Origin: Paenirhizobium daejeonense
GTDB lineage: Bacteria; Pseudomonadota; Alphaproteobacteria; Rhizobiales; Rhizobiaceae
Direction: 5' to 3'
Assembly (NCBI RefSeq): GCF_014280875.1
Contig: NZ_JACLAL010000002.1
Span: 186,001 to 250,000, forward strand
Length of the DNA: 64,000 nt
Both the position numbers and the translations under genes were made by a program. This document shows, in pieces, positions 1 to 9,082 of this stretch. Numbering within the stretch: position 1 is the stretch's first letter; each line of letters starts with the position of its first letter. The notes under the pieces are model-generated. The model worked only from the letters and a program-made list of their open reading frames with translations. It was not told where the DNA came from and searched no databases.

Positions 1-1028
1 TCATATTCACCATCAAGATGCGTATCGATACGCGCCGTCAGGTCACCATGGGCGAGACTGTCCAGCGCTCCGGCGAGCGCATCCACGGCCGCTTTCGTGC
101 GTTCGAGTTCAGCCATGCGTTCGGCCTCATTCTTCGACTGCAACTGCTGCACTCGATCACGATTACGCTGCTCCTCTTGCTGAGCATTCCGGCGCGCGAT
201 CAGGTTCTCACGGAAATTCTGGAAGGAGCGGGCGAGATCGCCGATTTCATCGACCCGCTCGGCGCCAGCCAATTCGACATCGCTGTTTCCTTCCGCGAGC
301 GCATTCATTGCCGCAGTCACGCGATTGAGCGGAGCGAGCAGCCGACGGGAAACGAAGAAGGCCAGCAAGGCGCCGCACCCGATCATCACGACTCCGAGTG
401 CGGCAAGCGTCAGCGCCATGGCTTCCGCCTTCGCGTGCGTTTCCGCGATGTCTGCGTCGGCCTTTGCATCCTCACGTGCAACGATCGCACCGACAATCGA
501 ACTCGTGGCTTCTATCTCCTTCTGAAGGGCATCAGAAAAGCCGTCAAAATTGCCCATGAGCTTGTTGCCCTCGGCAGGACCAGCGGCGATGTAAGCCTTG
601 GCCATGGCAATTCCGCCCTGGTGGAACTCCTCATAACGTTTGGTCAGCTGAACGATGGCCGGAACCAGTTCAGGAGCCGACAGACTGCCCGCCAGCACCT
701 CAATCCGTTGCGCCTTCTGGTGAAGTCGAACGGATTCATCCTCCGCGATCTTGAACCCGTCATCGAGACCATCGAGAGCCTGTGTGGCGGAAATATCGGT
801 CAAGGCTTCCTGCGTGCCCACGATTGCGAGCTCCACCTCCTTCTGCAGCGAAATAAGTTCGCGTAGCTGAAGATCGACCTTTCGTTCGTTGTCGTAGAGG
901 CTGATGAGGGAATTCAACTGCCGTTGTCCCGCAATATCGGAGATGGCGAGGACCGCCGAACTCACCAACACGAGTCCGGCAATAGCGGCGGGTACCGCCC
1001 TGCCTAGGCGAATGCGCAAAAGATACAT
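1..1028 (-). CDS. methyl-accepting chemotaxis protein, N-terminal part (cut by window edge)
   Basis: The reading frame runs from an ATG at 1028 down to base 1 without a stop, giving 342 residues; the signalling domain lies outside the window. Residues 11-30 form a first membrane segment, about 31-204 a helical periplasmic sensor region, 205-226 a second membrane segment, and 227-280 a HAMP domain (RRLLAPLNRV, DEIGDLARSF). A second HAMP-like segment (LAHGDLTARI) begins near 325, as in rhizobial receptors with two HAMP units before the signalling tip. The ligand cannot be read from the sequence. A 15-bp palindrome at 1152-1166 lies about 125 bases upstream. The family call is firm, the C-terminus is unseen. 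Confidence 0.88.
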   Translation of the reverse strand, partial: MYLLRIRLGRAVPAAIAGLVLVSSAVLAISDIAGQRQLNSLISLYDNERKVDLQLRELISLQKEVELAIVGTQEALTDISATQALDGLDDGFKIAEDESVRLHQKAQRIEVLAGSLSAPELVPAIVQLTKRYEEFHQGGIAMAKAYIAAGPAEGNKLMGNFDGFSDALQKEIEATSSIVGAIVAREDAKADADIAETHAKAEAMALTLAALGVVMIGCGALLAFFVSRRLLAPLNRVTAAMNALAEGNSDVELAGAERVDEIGDLARSFQNFRENLIARRNAQQEEQRNRDRVQQLQSKNEAERMAELERTKAAVDALAGALDSLAHGDLTARIDTHLDGEY

Positions 1029-1151
1029 GAGGTCTCCAGAAGAGATATGACACCCGTGGGAAGCGGAAGGCCTGTTCATCCGGCGAGCAACTACTGCATC
1101 ATGCAATCGCAACCACCCTTACGTAACGAGAGGATTAGGTCGCAGCGCTTA

Positions 1152-1166
1152 ATGTTTATTAAACAT
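1152..1166. promoter_or_regulatory. 15-bp palindrome, candidate operator upstream of the chemoreceptor
   Basis: ATGTTTA-T-TAAACAT is a perfect inverted repeat with a one-base centre, in an AT-rich patch between the bluB stop (1194) and the receptor start (1028). It suits a dimeric DNA-binding protein better than a hairpin. The embedded TTAA-N6-TTAA resembles, but does not match, the CtrA box (which has N7). The regulator is unknown. Confidence 0.35.
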
Positions 1167-1193
1167 AAAGGCTCCCCGACGAACCATTTTTGG

Positions 1194-2155
<962 letters not shown>

Positions 2156-2192
2156 GCACGCTGCCGCGCAAACCGCCGTTTGCGACAGATCG

Positions 2193-3026
2193 TCAATCCT
2201 GTTCGGGAAAGTACCTGACATAGGCGAACTCGTCTCCATCCGGCGACCAGCTCGGCACGTTGATCGTCCCCTGACCGCCGAACAGCTCGAAAAGCGTTTC
2301 GATGTTGCCGCCATCCATGTCCATCAGGCGCATCCTGACGTTGAGGTCGCGCGGATGATCGAAGACCTCGGGATCGTAGGAAATCAGGACGACCTTGTCG
2401 TTCCTAGGCGAAGGATGCGCAAACCAGTTGCCGAAATCGTCGTCGGTCAGCTGCTGCAAATCCCGACCGTCGGGACGGATGCGCCAGATCTGCATCAAGC
2501 CCGTGCGGCTCGAATTGAAATAGATCCACTCGCCATCGGCCGACCAGTCGGGACCATCATTGCGCCCCTCTCCGAAGGTCAGACGCGTCTCGAAGCCACC
2601 CTCTACCGATATGGTGTAGATATCGAAGATCTGATCCCGGATACCGCAATAGCTCACGAAGCGGCCGTCGGGCGACCATCCGTGCCAATAGGACGGCAGG
2701 TTTTCCGTCATCTGGCGTGGAGTTCCACCCTCGGCCGGCAGGATGTACATGCAGGTCCTGCCGTGTTCCACCTTGTCGCACAACATGATGAACCGGCCGT
2801 CCGGTGAAATGCCGTGATCGTTGTTGCAACGGGTGGCGAAGCCCGTGTCGATCTGCCGGGGTTCGCCGTCACCATCCGGCGGCAGGCGATAAAGCAGGCC
2901 GTCGCTGTTAACCAGCAGGTAACGGCCATCGGGCGACCAGTTTGGCGCCTCGACCAGTCGCTCCGTTTGCCAGACGATGCGGTGCTCGCGCGTGCGGATA
3001 TTGAAGATCTCGAGCGAGCTTCGCAT
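2193..3026 (-). CDS. TolB-like beta-propeller (PD40) protein
   Basis: The 277-residue protein carries at least five PD40/WD40-like blades, each marked by a SPDG-type motif: NWSPDGRYLL, GISPDGRFIM, GWSPDGRFVS, DWSADGEWIY and SWSPDGDEFA. Such propellers resemble the C-terminal half of TolB and of prolyl oligopeptidases. There is no signal peptide, no TolB N-terminal domain and no peptidase domain, so a cytoplasmic binding or scaffold role is more likely than a Tol-Pal function; no substrate is evident. The start is supported by a strong GGAGGGG ribosome site. It lies 30 bases downstream of nadE on the same strand and is probably cotranscribed with it. Confidence 0.85.
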   Translation of the reverse strand: MRSSLEIFNIRTREHRIVWQTERLVEAPNWSPDGRYLLVNSDGLLYRLPPDGDGEPRQIDTGFATRCNNDHGISPDGRFIMLCDKVEHGRTCMYILPAEGGTPRQMTENLPSYWHGWSPDGRFVSYCGIRDQIFDIYTISVEGGFETRLTFGEGRNDGPDWSADGEWIYFNSSRTGLMQIWRIRPDGRDLQQLTDDDFGNWFAHPSPRNDKVVLISYDPEVFDHPRDLNVRMRLMDMDGGNIETLFELFGGQGTINVPSWSPDGDEFAYVRYFPEQD

Positions 3027-3056
3027 GTCCCCTCCAGTGCGTGCGCCGGAGCGCCG

Positions 3057-4736
3057 TCAGCGGTCCCGGAATCGGTTGGTGATCGGATAGCGCCGGTCGC
3101 GCCCGAAGTTCTTCTTGGTGATCTTCACGCCGGGCGCGGACTGACGCCGCTTGTATTCGGCAAGATAGAGCAGATGCTCTACCCGGTGCACCGTCGCCAC
3201 GTCATGCCCACGGGCCACGATGTCCTCGACCGCCATTTCCTTTTCGACGAGGCATTCGAGAATGTCGTCGAGCACCGGATAGGGCGGTAGCGAATCCTGG
3301 TCGGTCTGGTTCGGCCGAAGCTCGGCGGAAGGAGCTTTGGAGAGGATATTGGCAGGGATGACTTCTCCCGACGGCCCGAGTGCACCCGGCGGCACATGCG
3401 CATTGCGCCAACCGGAAAGCGCGTAGACCTGCATCTTGTAGAGGTCCTTGATCGGATTGAAGCCACCGTTCATGTCGCCGTACAGCGTCGCATAACCGAC
3501 TGACATTTCCGACTTGTTGCCGGTAGTCACCACCATTGAGCCAAACTTGTTGGAGATCGCCATCAGGATTGTGCCACGAGCGCGGCTCTGAAGGTTCTCT
3601 TCCGTGATGCCGCTGTCCGTTCCCTCGAACATGTCCGAAAGCGCAGAAAGAAAACCTTCGACCGGTTCGGCGATCGGCACGATGTCATAATGGCAGCCCA
3701 GCGCCTTCGCGCAGGCCTCGGCATCGGCAAAGGATTCCTGCGAGGTGTAACGATAGGGCAGCATCACCGTGCGCACCCTCTCCTCGCCTAGCGCATCGAC
3801 GGCAATCGCCGCGCACAGGGCGGAATCGATGCCGCCGGAAAGGCCGAGAACAACACTCTTGAAGCCGTTCTTGTTGACATAGTCGCGGAAACCAAGAACG
3901 CAGGCGCGATAATCCGCCTCTTCCTTTTCCGGAATGTGCGACATCGGTCCGTCCGTGCATCGCCAGCCGTCCTCGGCGCGCTTCCACGTCGTCACAGCCA
4001 TCGTCGGTTCGAACTGGCTCATCTGGAAAGCCAGCGACTTGTCGGCATTGAAAGCGAAGCTCGCACCGTCGAAGACCAGTTCGTCTTGCCCACCGACCTG
4101 ATTGGCGAAGATCAGCGGCAGGCCACTCTCGATCACCTGACGCAGTGCCACCTGATAGCGCACATCGACCTTGCCGCGATAGTAGGGCGAACCGTTGGGA
4201 ACGAGCAGGATTTCCGCACCTGTCTCGGCCAGCGTCTCGCAAATGCCGAGATCGTTCCAGATTTCCTCGCAGATCGGAATACCAAGCCGAACGCCGCGGA
4301 AGTTTACAGGCCCCGGCATATCACCCTCGACGAAAACACGCTTTTCGTCGAATTCGCCGTAATTGGGCAGATCGATTTTGTCGCGAAGGCCGATGACCTT
4401 GCCGCCATCGAGAACGGCGGCGGAATTGTGCCGACCCTTCTGCCCCTGCCGCGGGAACCCGACTATGACACCCGGCCCACCGTCAGCCGTATCGGCGGCA
4501 AGCTGCTCGACGGCATGCAGGCACGCCTTGAGGAAGGCCGGCTTAAGCACGAGATCCTCTGGCGGATAGCCGGAGATGAACAGTTCGGTCAAAAGCAGCA
4601 GGTCGGCCCCCTGCGCGGCCGCCTCGGCGCGTGCTTCCCGCGCCTTCGCAAGATTGCCGGCAACGTCGCCGACCGTCGGGTCGAATTGCGCAATGGCGAT
4701 GCGCAGTATGTCGGGTCGAATGGGTGTGTCGCTCAT
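3057..4736 (-). CDS. nadE: glutamine-dependent NAD+ synthetase
   Basis: Catalyses the last step of NAD synthesis, amidating deamido-NAD with ammonia released from glutamine. The 559-residue protein is full length for the two-domain form. Residues 10-270 are the nitrilase-type glutaminase domain with the catalytic triad Glu51 (LLLLTELF), Lys120 (RDKIDLPNYGEFDE) and Cys156 (IPICEEIW). Residues 285-559 form the synthetase domain with the ATP pyrophosphatase loop SGGIDS at 300-305, followed by TTGNKSE and the LYGDMNGGFNPIKD segment. No clear ribosome site precedes the ATG. The TolB-like gene follows after 30 bases. Confidence 0.97.
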   Translation of the reverse strand: MSDTPIRPDILRIAIAQFDPTVGDVAGNLAKAREARAEAAAQGADLLLLTELFISGYPPEDLVLKPAFLKACLHAVEQLAADTADGGPGVIVGFPRQGQKGRHNSAAVLDGGKVIGLRDKIDLPNYGEFDEKRVFVEGDMPGPVNFRGVRLGIPICEEIWNDLGICETLAETGAEILLVPNGSPYYRGKVDVRYQVALRQVIESGLPLIFANQVGGQDELVFDGASFAFNADKSLAFQMSQFEPTMAVTTWKRAEDGWRCTDGPMSHIPEKEEADYRACVLGFRDYVNKNGFKSVVLGLSGGIDSALCAAIAVDALGEERVRTVMLPYRYTSQESFADAEACAKALGCHYDIVPIAEPVEGFLSALSDMFEGTDSGITEENLQSRARGTILMAISNKFGSMVVTTGNKSEMSVGYATLYGDMNGGFNPIKDLYKMQVYALSGWRNAHVPPGALGPSGEVIPANILSKAPSAELRPNQTDQDSLPPYPVLDDILECLVEKEMAVEDIVARGHDVATVHRVEHLLYLAEYKRRQSAPGVKITKKNFGRDRRYPITNRFRDR

Positions 4737-4932
4737 GGGGCAGGTTTAGCGCGTGACGATGACAATCGCAACGTGGGCGTAGGCCTTGGGAAGCGCGAGG
4801 AGCAAAAGATCGCCAGGATAACAGATTCCATTTGAAAAAACGGTGTAGACAGTCAGTTCATCTGGCATTCATGACGGTTATGTGACAGCTATGCAAAGTT
4901 TGAATGACATCACTTGATAGCTGGAGAGCAAG

Positions 4933-6864
4933 GTGCTTGAGATTGGCTCAGAGCAGGCGGTTTCGTCGAACTCCGCCCCACAGGCCACCGTGGTACAGGC
5001 AGGTCGTCAGCAGGCGAAAGCAACGCTTGTCACGATTGCCACATCCCTCGGCATCGCGATCCTTACCGTCATCTGCAGCGAATGGCTGGCACGCGGCAGC
5101 CTCATAGACATTTCCGACTACATGCTCTCGCCGGACCGACCCGGCCTCGTGGCAGCTGGCATCATATTCCTCTTGCTGCTGGCAGGAGACGCGCTATTCG
5201 GCCGTGCCTACCAGTCGGCGCTGGTCATCGTTCCGCTGACGCTGCTGCCTGCCTTCTTTTCCGGACAAAAGCAGCTTTTCCTGTCCGATCCGCTCTATCC
5301 CAGCGACCTCCTCTTCGGGCGCCAGATCATGGAGCTGTTGCCTGTCATGGTGGCGGCAAAGCCTTTCACGGCCGTCGCTATCTCCGCCGCCACTCTGGCA
5401 ACGATCGGCATTCTCGCCTATCTGTTTGTCGTCAGCTGGAAACGCTTTCCGCGCCTCAACGGCATTTCCAAGCTTGGTCGCCTGCTCGTGGCGCTGCCGG
5501 TCATCGGCGCCTTCCTGTCCCTGATGGATGCAACGTCCTATTCCTACCTGCGCGACCGGCTGAACATCATTCCCATGATGTGGGACCAGCAGGAAAACTA
5601 TCGTCATAACGGCTTTCTGCTTGCATTCGCTTTCAACGCACCAATGGCCAACGTGTCGGCCCCGGAAGGCTATGGCAGCGACGCGATCGCCGATATTCCG
5701 GCCGACCGAGTGCCCGCCAGTTTCTTCTCCGGCCGCCATGCCGACGTCATCATGGTGATGAGCGAGTCCCTTTGGGATCCGACCCGCCTTTCCAATGTCG
5801 GCTTTTCCCCAGACCCGATGCCGACCATCCGCGCCAGCCAATCCGGTAATGTCTTTTCGCCGGAATTCGGCGGCATGACCGCCAATGTAGAATTCGAAGC
5901 ACTCACCGGCTTCTCCAATGCCTTCCTCCCCTATGGAAGCATTCCCTACCAGCAGTATGTTCGCCGTCCGCTGCCCTCGCTTGCCACCTTCTTCGAATCC
6001 AAGGGCTACACCAGCAAGGCCTTCCACCCCTTCCAGAGCTGGTTCTGGAACCGCGCAAACGTCTACAAGTCCCTAGGCTTCGATAGTTTTTCTTCAGAAG
6101 AGAACATGCCGGCCATGGAAAAGCGCGGCATCTTCGCCTCCGACGAGTCGTTGACCCGCGAAATCATGCGTGTAGGTGACGATACCGCAGAACCGTTTTT
6201 CTTCTTTGCCGTCACCCTGCAGGGACACGGGCCCTACGAGGCGAACCGCTACGCCAGCAACACTGTCGAACTGGATGAAGCCGTGCTTTCTCCGCAAAGC
6301 CGCAACACGCTGGCAACCTATGCCCAAGGCGTACGTGAAGCGGACAAGAGCCTCAAGACGTTGATGGAGTGGGCGAAGAAGCGTCGCCGCGAAACCATCA
6401 TTGTGTTGTTCGGCGATCATCTGCCGCCCCTTGGCACAGTCTATCCTGAAAGCGGGTATATGCCGGATCAGGTCGCAACCCGCAGGGCGCCGCTCGATGT
6501 CATGAAGCGCGAACACGAGACCCCACTCGTCGTCTGGTCCTCCAAGCGCGGGGTACAGAAAGACATCGGCTCGGTCAGCCCCGCCCAGCTTCCCTCGCTG
6601 GTGGTGAAGCTAGCCGGTTATCGCCACCCCTATTACACGGGCGTCCTAGGCCGGGCACAGGAACGCTTCACCGTCTTCGACCGCCATCTGTTGGTGGAAC
6701 GCAATGGCAAGACGCAGACCGACTGGGCCGTCAATGGTACGACGCTCGATCCCACGATCCGCGACCTGCGGCTCCTGCAGCACGACATGATGTTTGGAAA
6801 CCAGTTCGGCGTCGAGCGCTTCTTCCCCGAGATGACCGACCGCCTCCCCGACCCGTCGTCCTGA
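4933..6864 (+). CDS. LTA synthase-family phosphoglycerol transferase (sulfatase fold)
   Basis: The 643-residue membrane protein has about five transmembrane segments in residues 31-200 and a large periplasmic alkaline phosphatase/sulfatase-fold domain from about 268 to 590. Family metal and nucleophile positions can be seen: Glu278 (MVMSES), Thr316 in GGMTANVEFE, His432 (LQGHGPY) and Asp495-His496 (FGDHLPP). LtaS/OpgB relatives move glycerol phosphate from phosphatidylglycerol to a polymer; in rhizobia related enzymes decorate periplasmic glucans, so a glucan or other envelope target is plausible but inferred. The start is GTG, chosen for the GGAG ribosome site six bases upstream. It stands alone in its transcription unit. 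Confidence 0.85.
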   Translation: MLEIGSEQAVSSNSAPQATVVQAGRQQAKATLVTIATSLGIAILTVICSEWLARGSLIDISDYMLSPDRPGLVAAGIIFLLLLAGDALFGRAYQSALVIVPLTLLPAFFSGQKQLFLSDPLYPSDLLFGRQIMELLPVMVAAKPFTAVAISAATLATIGILAYLFVVSWKRFPRLNGISKLGRLLVALPVIGAFLSLMDATSYSYLRDRLNIIPMMWDQQENYRHNGFLLAFAFNAPMANVSAPEGYGSDAIADIPADRVPASFFSGRHADVIMVMSESLWDPTRLSNVGFSPDPMPTIRASQSGNVFSPEFGGMTANVEFEALTGFSNAFLPYGSIPYQQYVRRPLPSLATFFESKGYTSKAFHPFQSWFWNRANVYKSLGFDSFSSEENMPAMEKRGIFASDESLTREIMRVGDDTAEPFFFFAVTLQGHGPYEANRYASNTVELDEAVLSPQSRNTLATYAQGVREADKSLKTLMEWAKKRRRETIIVLFGDHLPPLGTVYPESGYMPDQVATRRAPLDVMKREHETPLVVWSSKRGVQKDIGSVSPAQLPSLVVKLAGYRHPYYTGVLGRAQERFTVFDRHLLVERNGKTQTDWAVNGTTLDPTIRDLRLLQHDMMFGNQFGVERFFPEMTDRLPDPSS

Positions 6865-7079
6865 TACCCCGACGAAAGGACGAACTGCCGCAGCAGCATC
6901 GTGCGCATTATCATTGCCTTGGATCTTGCGCGGACGAAAGAAAAGCGTCATTGACGTTGGAAGCGCCTCCGAAAGGAGGGCTAAGGGACGGTCTCTTGCG
7001 AGGTCACTTATGCCGACCGATCACGGCATCGTCCTGCTGGAATGATTTGTTCAAGTATTTCATCAGAGCGTAACGAGCC

Positions 7080-8036
7080 ATGCGGTCATTGACCCGAGCC
7101 GAGATTGCTGCCCATCCATCGTTTCCGTCGATCGAAAAGCAGATTGCGAAACATCTTATAGAAATTCACGTCCGCACGCCGAGGCTGTCACGCCTGAAGG
7201 CGTCTCACCGAAAATGGTTGATGACGCAGTCGCTCTATGCGCTGAGCCTGCAGCGCACTGAAGACGACCCCCTCTCAGGCCTGACGGCAACCCGCTTCGT
7301 CGAGATCGTCATGAAGCTCGGCGCAGCAAGCCGAAACACGGCAACCGGCTTCCTGGCGGAACTGGTCGCCTACAAGTTTCTCCGCGACGTGCCAGATGTG
7401 CCCGACCGCCGTGTACGCGTTCTGGAAACCACAGAGGCTAGCAATACTGCAATGATGAGCTGGTTCACAGGTCACATGGCCTGTCTTGACCGGCTTGACG
7501 GCGGCAATCGTGAAGCGACGACCGCAGCCGATCCGCGCATCTTCCGTATTGCCCAACCCTTTGCCGCCGCCAAGCTGGTGGAGGATCCGATCTGGCGGGA
7601 TCCACCCGACTCCATCGGCCATTTCCTTTGGTCCGATCTCGGCGGTATGGTGCTGCACGACCTGATCGCCCGCATCGAAACCTTCGAGCCTGAGGCGGAG
7701 CGCACGAACATCGGGCCCCTCACGCTGGCCGAACTGAGCGACATCTACATGATTTCGGCGACCAACCTGAAACGCATGTTCAAGAAGGCCGAACTGGAAA
7801 ACCTTCTCGCATGGGATCAGCCTCGGCGACGGGGCGACCTGTGGCTTTCGAAGGCTTTCCTCAGCGACTACTTCACGTGGCAGTCCGCCAAGTTTGCTGC
7901 TCTGGACGAGGCCTACAACCACGCCGTTGAAGAGATTGCGGAAACCAATCCCGCAGCGATGGCTCAGGCTGTTGTGGTGGGAGCGGCCGGCGGTCCGTCG
8001 GCGGGAAACTTCGGCAGCGTATCGTCAAGATCGTAG
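7080..8036 (+). CDS. unrecognised protein, possible tandem winged-helix regulator
   Basis: I do not recognise this 318-residue protein. It has no signal peptide or membrane segment. Residues 88-150 (LTATRFVEIVMKLGAASRNT onward) and residues 218-275 (LTLAELSDIYMISATNLKRM onward) each look like a helix-turn-helix followed by a short wing, in the style of MarR-type DNA-binding domains, so a transcriptional regulator with two such units is a reasonable guess. The C-terminal 25 residues are small and Ala/Gly/Ser rich, and this tail overlaps the convergent GFA gene by 73 bases. No ribosome site of note precedes the ATG. It is convincing as a gene from its composition and length, unknown in function. 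Confidence 0.7.
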   Translation: MRSLTRAEIAAHPSFPSIEKQIAKHLIEIHVRTPRLSRLKASHRKWLMTQSLYALSLQRTEDDPLSGLTATRFVEIVMKLGAASRNTATGFLAELVAYKFLRDVPDVPDRRVRVLETTEASNTAMMSWFTGHMACLDRLDGGNREATTAADPRIFRIAQPFAAAKLVEDPIWRDPPDSIGHFLWSDLGGMVLHDLIARIETFEPEAERTNIGPLTLAELSDIYMISATNLKRMFKKAELENLLAWDQPRRRGDLWLSKAFLSDYFTWQSAKFAALDEAYNHAVEEIAETNPAAMAQAVVVGAAGGPSAGNFGSVSSRS

Positions 8037-8389
8037 TAGTCACCCTTGTCGGCGCAATAGATATGGTAGCCCGGTTCCAGGCCGGTGGGCATTTGGAAAG
8101 CACCGGCAAGAACGGACATGTAATCGAGCCCGTCGCCACGCCAGAAGAGCACCGAACCACAGGTGCAACAAAAGCCTCGCGCCGCCGTATCGCTCGCCCG
8201 ATACCACGTAATGTTGTCCTCGCCCCTGAGTTCGATGTGTTCCAGCGCGACATTGGTGGCCGCATAGTAGTGCCCCGTCTGCTTGCGGCACTGGGAGCAA
8301 TGACAGAATGTGATCGGCCGCAGCGCTCCCTTCACCTCGAAGGAAACGGCTCCGCACAGGCACGCACCGGTTCGTCGCTCGCCGCTCAT
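7964..8389 (-). CDS. GFA-family zinc protein (glutathione-dependent formaldehyde-activating enzyme-like)
   Basis: This 141-residue protein has the GFA/CENP-V fold signature: Cys10 and Cys12 (GACLCGAV), the cluster Cys29, Cys31 and Cys34 (FCHCSQCRKQTG) and Cys74, Cys75 and Cys77 (FCCTCGSVLFW), which together bind two zinc ions in the family. The named Gfa enzyme speeds formation of S-hydroxymethylglutathione, but most family members of this short type have no proven substrate, so the name is only a family label. The ATG has a GAGG ribosome site five bases upstream. Its 3' end runs 73 bases into the convergent gene at 7080-8036. Confidence 0.88.
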   Translation of the reverse strand: MSGERRTGACLCGAVSFEVKGALRPITFCHCSQCRKQTGHYYAATNVALEHIELRGEDNITWYRASDTAARGFCCTCGSVLFWRGDGLDYMSVLAGAFQMPTGLEPGYHIYCADKGDYYDLDDTLPKFPADGPPAAPTTTA

Positions 8390-8658
8390 GTTTACCTCTA
8401 TCCACTGTTTCTCGTTGTTTGACAGGCGCAGGTTCGCCTTCCCACCCCTTTGAGGTCAATGGCAAAGCATTGAAGCTTTTATTGCGATTTCCTGAACACC
8501 GGGCTTTGGCAGTCTCGGCATCCTTTTTTGCAATGCATCAATATGAAAAATATCTAATGCAAGCAATAATTGCCAATTCAGAAATAACTAAACCTTAATA
8601 AGCAAGGAGTTTCATTACAATCTAAATTACGCATACACGGTAGAGGGGGTATTCCAGG

Positions 8659-9081
8659 ATGCGTAGAAGGCAAAGCTTACTGACAGACAGGCGCGGTGCC
8701 GCAGCAATAGAGTTCGCCATTCTGGCCCCAGTCTTCTTCATGGTCGTCTTTTCGATGATCGGTTACGGCATCTACTTGAGCGTGAGCCATGCAGTACAGC
8801 AACTCACCGCCGATGCGGCGCGGACAGCCATTGCCGGATTATCATCGGTCGAGCGCAAGCAGCTCGCAGAGAAATACGTGAAGGTGACGACTCCCGAATA
8901 TGCCTTCCTCGATGGCAAGGCCATGACGGTTGCAGTGCAGGATGACCCGAAAAATCCCGAACAGTTCACAGTCAGCATTTCCTACGATGCATCGGGCCTG
9001 CCAATCTGGCAGCTTTATAGTTTCGCCATGCCGGACAAGGTGATCCGACGTTTTGCAACAATCCGTGTGGGAGGAATATGA
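8659..9081 (+). CDS. TadE-like pseudopilin/assembly protein
   Basis: TadE-like proteins are minor pilins or assembly factors of Flp/Tad pili. The 140-residue product begins with a short basic stretch and then the hallmark AAAIEFAILAPVF at residues 14-26, followed by a single hydrophobic helix to about 40 and a short periplasmic domain. A GGGGG tract lies about ten bases before the ATG. The gene is translationally close to the TadG-like gene (one base between stop and next start). No tadA/B/C, rcpA/C or flp pilin gene is in the window, so this pair belongs to the scattered TadE/TadG class. Confidence 0.88.
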   Translation: MRRRQSLLTDRRGAAAIEFAILAPVFFMVVFSMIGYGIYLSVSHAVQQLTADAARTAIAGLSSVERKQLAEKYVKVTTPEYAFLDGKAMTVAVQDDPKNPEQFTVSISYDASGLPIWQLYSFAMPDKVIRRFATIRVGGI

Positions 9082-9082
9082 T

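Noticed and set aside
18..866. 282-codon plus-strand frame at the left edge
   Set aside because: It is antisense to the chemoreceptor, whose frame is open to the window edge and has HAMP and membrane segments.
1152..1166. CtrA box upstream of the chemoreceptor
   Set aside because: The TTAA pair is separated by six bases instead of seven; kept only as a palindrome.
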